A stretch of 21,280 nt of DNA from Strongylocentrotus pallidus (Eukaryota > Echinodermata > Echinoidea > Camarodonta > Strongylocentrotidae): NCBI GenBank assembly GCA_030265145.1, contig JARBES010000116.1, forward strand, positions 8,991,634-9,012,913, given 5' to 3'. The notes beneath the pieces are model-generated. The model saw only the letters and a list, made by a program, of their open reading frames with translations. It did not search any database and was not told where the DNA came from. Positions 9,401 to 18,400 of this stretch are shown in pieces. The position numbers and the translations under genes are program-made. Position 1 is the first letter of the stretch; every line of letters begins with the position of its first letter.

Positions 9401-12400
9401 ATAGTATATAAGGAGTTAAATAAAGGTGATCAGTATTAAACAGATTTATTTAAAGGATGAATGTTATCGTACTTCAGCTATTTGACTCGCATTCATGTAC
9501 TGTTCATGGGACATGTTTTGTTTAATTTATGTTTTACCATTAATATTTACCATTACTATTTACCTTTACATTTACATTTACTATTTACATTGACATTTAC
9601 TTTTACTATTTACATTCACTATTTACGTTTACATATTTACTAATTACATTTCCATTTCCATTTACTATTTACATTAACATTTACTCTTTACATTTACAGA
9701 CTGAGCAAGCCTCCACAGACCCTAGATGAGTTGGGCGACAGCTTAGAACTGCTGGAAGAGCTTCAGAAAGACCAGTCCGGCATCGAAGCTCGCTTCCCTC
9801 CCCTCTACGAACAGTTCTCAATCCTAGAGAAATACGACGTCCCTATCCCAGATAACGTAGGTGGCTTTGACTGTAATGATGTTAAAATCCAAATTGATGT
9901 TGTGTGGTGGTTCGTTCACTTGACTTTTAATCATAAGGTTGGGGGTTTGAATCCCGGCCTTGCACCAACGTCCCTTGGCAAGACAGTTTATCCACGCTTG
10001 CCACTCTCCATCCAGGTGTAAATGAATGAAAGAAAGCGCTTAGGAGAAGAAAAAAAAGAAAAAATTGCATTTTTGTACACGACAAGCGGGAGAGTAGTCT
10101 GTGCATACGTCACAATCCACTGACCAAATTGCCAATTTGAGAATCGCATAAATGTAGTGATCTTATACTTCAAATAGTTATGACTTTCCTATTATTTATC
10201 AGATATATCAAGTTGCGCCATTCTGTTTCTCTTATTTTTTTTGCTTTCATACAACTTAACTCATTACAAAGGTTAAATTGCCCTTTAAAATGGAGTTGCT
10301 GAATGGGTTGGTGTCACGATAATGGTAGTGGCGATCATATTTAGTCAAACAAAAACAGGTCAAACTAGATACCATGATTCCACAGTGAATCAGTAGACAC
10401 CTATATGTCGGTCTAAACATCCTACTTCGGTATCGTCCACAGGTCCGAGCAACCCTGGACGACCTGGGCAATGAGTGGGTGTCCTTCCAGCAGTGCCTGA
10501 TCGACAGCGACGTCATGCTCAAGAAACACAAGGAGAAGTTCAAGACGGGCCTGATCCACTCTGCAGAAGAGTTCAAGAAAACCTCCCATCAGACCCTGGA
10601 GGACTTCCAAACAAGTGGTAAATAACTTTACACAGCTTGACACAAAAAATGTACAGTGTATGCACTTGGAGAGTTTTATTTACTAATGTAAAGTGCTTTG
10701 AGCATGTTTATGTAAAGGCGCTATATAAATATCAATATGTATGTATGTATGTAAAGCCTTGAACTTTGCAAGTAGACAGGTCAAATGTGTCTTGGTGTAA
10801 TGGTTCAGTCACATTGTTTTTTATTAAACCTTTGCAACGATTATTCAACATTTTGTGGTTTGGCTCAAAACTTTTGATTCAGACCCCTACAAAATATATC
10901 AGCTGATTACCTCGAGTAGAAAGGTAACAAATTCAGTGGCATAAAATAGTAGATGGGAAACTTGCAATTAATGTAAATAATGATACACAGCAAGAAAGTT
11001 CTTGTACGATAGGCTTTGTGTGCTGATTTTTGTTTCATAAGATATTTGATTTGATTTGATTTGATTTATTGGTTTCTGCATCTTTTTTCTTTTTTTTCAT
11101 CATACATTTTCATGAACATAATATGGTTTGATACAATATTTTAAGTGTATATGCTTAAAGATACAACGTTGATGTGGCAATCATTCCATCTAATTTCTGA
11201 ATTGACTTTGAACTTGATTTATATCTGCTTCTAATCTATCAGGTCCGTTCAGCAGTCAGATGTCGTGTGAGGATGCGCTGGTGTCCATTGCTGCGACCAG
11301 AGAAAAGGTCACTGACCTCAAGGCCCAGGAGGCGACCATCAGACGAGGGCTGAACATCTTCAAGATCGACCAGCCTCCTTCCAAAGAGATCCAACAGCTA
11401 GATAAGGTATGAGGCTTGGATTTTTTTTAAAGATAAGCAAGTCCAGAAATTAAAGGCAAGTCCTAAATAGGCAATCCCAACCGGTAAAAATACAGTTTCA
11501 CATAATTTTCTTTTAGATGAGTTTAAATGCGACTTTTATGCAAGAGGCCCCAAGTCTAGTCTGTTATAGCCTTAAGAACTCGAGCGTAGGGACTACAGGC
11601 ATTGAATACTCTTTTGAGGATCAAGAATTATAAAATGGATAGTCTAATTGGTTGTAGTTCACACTCTAGTGATTACAGTTATCTTTTAGGTTGGGGGACA
11701 ATCTAAGTTGAAATAAGATTTAATTGGAAATATTTTACACTTTATATAATTCACTTAAGTGCAACATATAACTAGTAAACCATTCATTGACACATGAATT
11801 ATTTATGCAGAACCTGTTCTTTAGCCCGTTGTCCAGATAAGGCTCAGAGACATGAGAACTTTCATCTTAGTGGAAGCCATTTTACCTCACCTACATGTGT
11901 AAGTGCCAAGGCAGGGATTCGAACCCTGTACCTCATTATGATCTCGAGTCCTTTGACTTATCCACTAGTTGATGACACCAAAATAAGATATATTCTTTGA
12001 TAAATTCTTATTTGATAGGACTTGGACTTCATTGAGAATGTATGGCAGCTGACCAAGGAGTGGGAGGAGCTATGGAACACGTGGAAGGTCGGCACATTTG
12101 CATCCCTGGTTACCACGGAGATGGAGATGACTGCTGGTCAAATCTTCAAGAAGCTCAATAAACTTAGCAGAGAACTCAAGGTGAGAGCGCTCGTTCGTAC
12201 ATCCTGGAGATTGGTTCATACATGATGTCAAAGAGGCTCAAAGACCAACCATTTTATGTGTAAATTGTATGTGTAAATTAGGTTCATAACTCTTTAAACT
12301 AATTTCCACTACATGTGTACTAAAATTCATCATGGCAAGGATATAGAGTACAAACAGACATACATACCTGTAAGGTTTACGCCTTTGCAATTCAGTGTAC

Positions 12401-15400
12401 AATAGAATTCCTTGAAATCCTTTTCATCTTAGTGTCAGTTGAGTCAGGTTTGGCAAGGAACACAAAGCATCTCCTAGGTGATATGAAGAGGCTGATGTTG
12501 GGTTTTTATCCTTAGTGACCAAAGGCTTGTTCAGATAAGACGCAGTAAACCGCCGCAAAAAGCCTCCCATGTTTTTTTTTTTTTAAACGTGTAAATGGAT
12601 GGCATAAATGGATGGCATAAATGTGAAGTATATTAAACTTTACGCCAGCGTTACATAAATAACAATGGTCTTTCTGCACCATATCTGAACATCTAAACGA
12701 GCCTTAAGAGTCAATATCTTGACACCGTTCTGCTTCTCAAAACATGCTTTGTTGATTTTGTCATAGCTTTTGAATTACGATTGCATTGAATGTAATTGTC
12801 CCATAATCATTTGGGATAAATCTAAAGACTGCAATACCTTAAATGTATTTTTTGTTTCTAATCAGGACAAAAGTTGGGAGGTTGTGGATTTCTCCAAGAA
12901 CCGCGTGGATCAGTTCCGTCGTACAATGCCTCTAGTCACAGATCTTCACAACCATGCCATGAGACAGCGTCATTGGCAGCAACTGCAAGGTAAAGAACAG
13001 AGGCACTTTGTTTTGCTATTTTTCTTTCTTCATTTGATACTGCAGATAGTGTGTTTGATAAATTCAAAGAAAAATAATCCAAAGTTGCAATATTTCTGGT
13101 CCTCGATCGCTGTGTAAAATGTTAAGTAAGTTGTTATTTCACCCAGATATCCATTTTCAGATATTAGCTGTTGCAACCAAGTTCTAATTCTGAATGGACT
13201 CTGAAGAAGTGCCAGAGATGTTAGAGAGAAAGGTCCTATAATAGCATGATCGGAGCTCAACAAGCTCATCACTTTGGGTAGTAAACCAGTAGGAGCTAGT
13301 ATACTGTAAAAGTAGAAATATTTGCGGTACATTAATTTTCGCGGATGACGCGCTAAGATAGGCAAGCGCGAATTTCAGAACTCGAGAAAAACATAAGCAT
13401 GACTTCTTATACGTGTTTTGAACGGGCTGAATTGCGTGTAACACGAATGTAAGAACCAGCTAATATGTTTTGGGGTAGCTCTGGGCGAAAAATCAATCAC
13501 ACAAAAATAATAGCGTTTACAGTAGTACGTTTCAATTTTGAAGTCTTACCAACTCTCACTTTCCCTTTCTATTTTTCAACCCATCATCAGATGAGCTCGA
13601 GAAGACGTTTGACCATACAGCCGATGAGTTCACACTCGAGAGGATCATTGAGCTGGGATTCGACGCCCACGCTGAGAAGGTGTCCGAGATATCCGGTGCA
13701 GCCAGTAAAGAGTTGGCCATTGAGGAGTCTATCTCGGGGATCAGGGCCGTGTGGGAGGAGACGGTCCTTGATGTATCGCCCTACAAAGACAGAGGCCATT
13801 ACAGACTCAAGTAAGTTGGCTATGCTGGCCGTTTTGGTAATGTTGAGTGGAAAGCAATGCTCAGAGAAGTTTGATAATTGGCTACTTGATTTTGTGTCAT
13901 ATTCGTAATGTTGGTCGCAAATAATCAATGTTTCGGTCTTGGTTTGGCCCAGCTGTAACAAACTATTTAAAGACTTTATTCTGCTCTATGGATCAATAAA
14001 TCGTCTGGAATCTGGACCGCCTTAACCATATCACTCCAGCTGACATTAACTTGTAATCCTCTAGATATCTTTTGGACCAGTTAGAAAGTGGGAAAGTAAA
14101 TGCTACTTTGGTAATAAGGATAATCTTTAAGAATCTGTTTAGACTGTTTCACCCATTCATTAACATTTGCATTTATTTTTGATCTTCCATCAATTTGTTT
14201 CAGCCATGCCAATTTTTCATTTAAACTGCCATTAACCTTCAACCTTCCACTAACCTTTGACCTCCCATTAACCCTTGACCTTTCATTTTCACAGAGCCAC
14301 GGATGAGGTCTTCCAGGTCCTTGAGGACAACCAGGTGACCCTGTCAACGATGAAAGCCTCCCGCTTCGTCAAGGCCTTTGAGAAGGAGGTGGACTACTGG
14401 GAGAGGACCCTGTCGCATATCCTGGAGGTCATAGAGATGACCCTGACGGTCCAGAGACAGTGGATGTACCTTGAGGTAAGGGGTTCTTTACATGTGAATC
14501 TTAATCATCCTTCACCAATCTGTACTTATACATGTCTGATTGGTTGATTGATTGGTTGGTTGGTGTGGTGAATCGGTCAGTCTGTTGGAAGGAAGAAAGA
14601 AGTGCAAAGGTGTGATTGAATTGATTTCGACAAAAATATATGTTTATTTTGGGCCTACATACGTTTATTATGCATCTATATTGTTCCACTTAAACTGGAG
14701 ATCATCTACTTGAAAATCTTGATGAATCTCTCACGACTTGCTAATGCTTTATGAAAGGAATCATTACTCCATTGCAGACACCAAATCATAAGTCTACTAT
14801 TAAAGCACGTGATTGATGTCTTAGCCATAAAGGAAATTCCCAATTTTATTTTGTACCTGTGTAGAACATCTTCTTGGGTGAAGATATCCGTAAGCAGCTC
14901 CCTCGTGAGTCAGCAGAGTTTGACAGCGTCAACGCCAACTGGAAGATCATCATGTCCAGGCTACACAAGGACAACAATGCTCTACGTGGGACACACCATG
15001 AAGGTAAATATATGAAAAGAATTCACATGAAAGCATTGAATACAGTTTCTAGTCAGTTCTTATCTTGGTTGGTTGGCTGGTTTGTTTTACCTGACTGCTA
15101 AGAAAATATAGGTTTGCTCGTAAGTAAGCATCAATGGGACTGACGGCTGTAAGTCCTCTTCAAAGGATTTAGTAATAAAGATTAATGCCTTAGGGTTAGC
15201 AAAGGACACTAGCACATCAGATTGGTTTCGAACCCGGGACCTCCTAGTTACAAGCCCACTGCTCTACCAACGAGCCATCGCGCCTTAATCTGGTTGCAGC
15301 AAGAAATCAGTGGGAAATCTATTTTTCTATTGGTATAGATAACCTTCTCGTTATGAGTATGTTTGTAAGTGCTATAGGTTCCGACAGATTTGTATCAGCC

Positions 15401-18400
15401 AGATCTGATACCCCAGGCAATGGGTTAAATGTATCTCTTTCGTTCCATTTAATGAGAATGGGAAGTTTAAAATCCTTAAGTTGGCAACACGTTCAAAGAT
15501 TAAAAATCTTTATTTTTTAGATAAAAACTGGCAATTTTGTCAACTTTTTGACAACATTCTCGCCCATGTATATTGTTTTCAAAGACATTTAATATGATAA
15601 TATTATACTTTAACAATGAAAGAAAAATATGACTGTTTCCAATTTGAAGAACAATATGTGATCAAGTAGCCCCAAAAAACATTCCTGTTCTGAAATGGAT
15701 TAATGTATCTTTTTCATTCCATTTGATACGCAGGTCTACTGGAGACATTGAATGAGATGAACAACAAGCTAGAAGAGATCCAGAAATCTTTGGACATGTA
15801 CCTGGAGACCAAGAGACAGATCTTCCCTCGGTTCTACTTCCTCTCCAACGACGACCTCCTAGAGATCCTTGGCCAGTCAAAGAATCCTGAAGCAGTGAGT
15901 TAATGGCCTAGCCAAACCTGTCATAGCTGTAAAACAAAAATTTACAAAGATGTGAGGAAAAAAATTAATCAGGGAGTCAATGTAGGATATGAGAGAACAA
16001 GTTCTTTATTTGTAATCAAATATGAAGGCATTCGCTGTAAAGGCCTCTTTATCTGTAATTGCATGCCTCCACTTGTTTTTAATATATATATATGTACACA
16101 CTCATTTTTTTTGAGTGCTTAAACATTTTATATATCTTAAATACTGCAATCGTAGTATTTGATCTTTTTTTTTCTCTTTCTAACCCCAAAAGGAAAAAAA
16201 GCATGTATGGGCTCTTTCCAATAATGCTTTGACTACATTAGTGGAATTGCACAAACAAAACATAACAATCAGAGGCTGAGGCCTAGGCGATATTACTAGC
16301 ATACCAAGATCATATATTTTGTTTCTCATTGCTTTAATTAATTCATTTTCTTAAAAATTCTCTCCGCCTTTTTTATTTTCTACAAATAGGTTCAGCCTCA
16401 TCTGAAGAAGTGCTTTGATAACATCAAGACCCTTAAGATGCATAAGATGGGTATCACTCAGAAGTTTGAGGCTCAGGGGATGTACTCAGCCGACGGAGAG
16501 TATGTGGAGTTTGGACACCCGGTTCTCCTAGAGGGCCCTGTGGAGGTAAAGCTATGTAGGATGAATGAATGGTATACAGACAAAGAGCGTGTATGAAAAT
16601 GTTTTATTAATGTAATATTTCAACGTTCATCTGTATTCTGGTTCAACAGTTTGTCTGACTTGGATGATTAGTTTGGATGCTCTTGGGTTGTGAGTAGTGA
16701 AACTACATCTACATCTACTAGTGTTGCCATCAAATATGGATATCATATATGGATATATATATCATATGGATAAAAATATTGATTAAATAATGACTGAATG
16801 ATTGGAGGGACAAAGATTTGCACTTTAACAGTTAATAGCTAAATTATTCATATGAATCTTTTGTAATTTGTTAAGGATGTGCAAAATTTTGGTTGTCCCG
16901 ATTTATGTTTCTTGAGAATGTGACATATTAAAGCTTACATCTAAGTAAGTATTCAACAAAGGTCCTAATTCAACTAGTCCACCTTTCATTATTGAGTTAC
17001 AAAAAACACAAAAAACATCAAATTTACAAGGGCTATGAATATTTAAGTTATCTGTATTTATGTATTTGTGAATTTTTCAATTGACATAAGTTGCGATGCA
17101 TCAAAATGAAAATTAATGTATAAATATGTAAGCTTTACTATTAATACAATTTTATATTTATTAAATCAATGAATCATATGAAGAATGACTGGTCAAAGAG
17201 AATAAATGTTCATTTTATGATAATCATTTTATCAATCAATGATTTAAAGCTTTACCTTCATTATGCTGCATTCAATTTTTGACAGGCATGGCTGTGTGAC
17301 ATTGAGAGGACGATGAGATGGACTCTGAAGGATATTCTCAAGCAGTGTAAGATCGCTCTGAAGAAGAGTCTCAGCAAGAGAGACAAGTGGGCCAAGGAAT
17401 GGCCTGGACAGGTAAGATCACCTCATGTGTAGATAGTTTACATTGTATTTACCAGATATGTGTAGATAGTTTACATTGTATTTACCAGACATGTGGAGAT
17501 AGTTTACATTGTATTTACCAGACATGTGTAGATAGTTTAATTTGTATTCACCAGACATGTGTAGACAGTTTTCATTGTATTTACCTGACATACGTAGATA
17601 GTTTACATTGTGTTTACCAGACGTATGTAAATAATTTGCATTGTATTTACCGGACATACGTAGATAGTTTACATTGTATTTACCAGACGTATGTAAAAGT
17701 TAACATTGTATTTACCAGACATGTGTAGATAGTTTACATTGTATTTACCAGACATATGTAGATAGTTTACATTGTATTTACCAGACATGTGTAGATACTT
17801 TACATTGTATTTACCAGACATATGTAGATAGTTTACATTGTATTTACCAGATATATGTAGAAAGTTTACATTGTATTTACCGACATATATAAATAGTTTA
17901 CATAGTATTTACCAGACATGTGTAAATAGTTTACATTTTTTTACCAGACATATGTATATATTTTACATTGTATTTACCAGATGTATGTACTTAGCCTGTA
18001 TGCCTTCCTTTGTTCTTTATAGATGTTGATCACATCAAGTCAAATGCAATGGACAGCTGATGTCACTAAAGCCCTGGCCACTACCAAGGAAAGAGGAGAC
18101 AAGAAAGCACTCAAGAGTATGAAGAAGAAACAGGTAAAAAGATATCTCCAGCTTCAATGCTGATGCTATGTTTTGGGCCCATTGAATACAACTGACCACT
18201 AACAGTAACTTTGACATCAATATTAACTACTACCATGGCAACATCACCCAACAGCCTATCTTATTGAGGTTACCATGGAAGTTATCAATAATGGTAAAGA
18301 TACCATCAACGCTACGTTTTATGCAACTGGGCCCTGATCTCTTGAAGCGTGTTATCATTCTTTTTCTATTGTTTACGTGAAGTGCATAAATATGTAACAT

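Noticed and set aside
13465-13908. 147-residue plus-strand frame around exon 13
   Set aside because: It reads exon 13 in the wrong frame and continues into intron sequence; the DNAH2 frame is clear.
17387-17728. Repetitive open frame on plus ([11 protein letters not shown] units) and its minus counterpart as a repeat-protein gene
   Set aside because: The frames exist only because the 33-bp minisatellite unit is divisible by three; they lie wholly in intron 18 and lack independent start or splice support.
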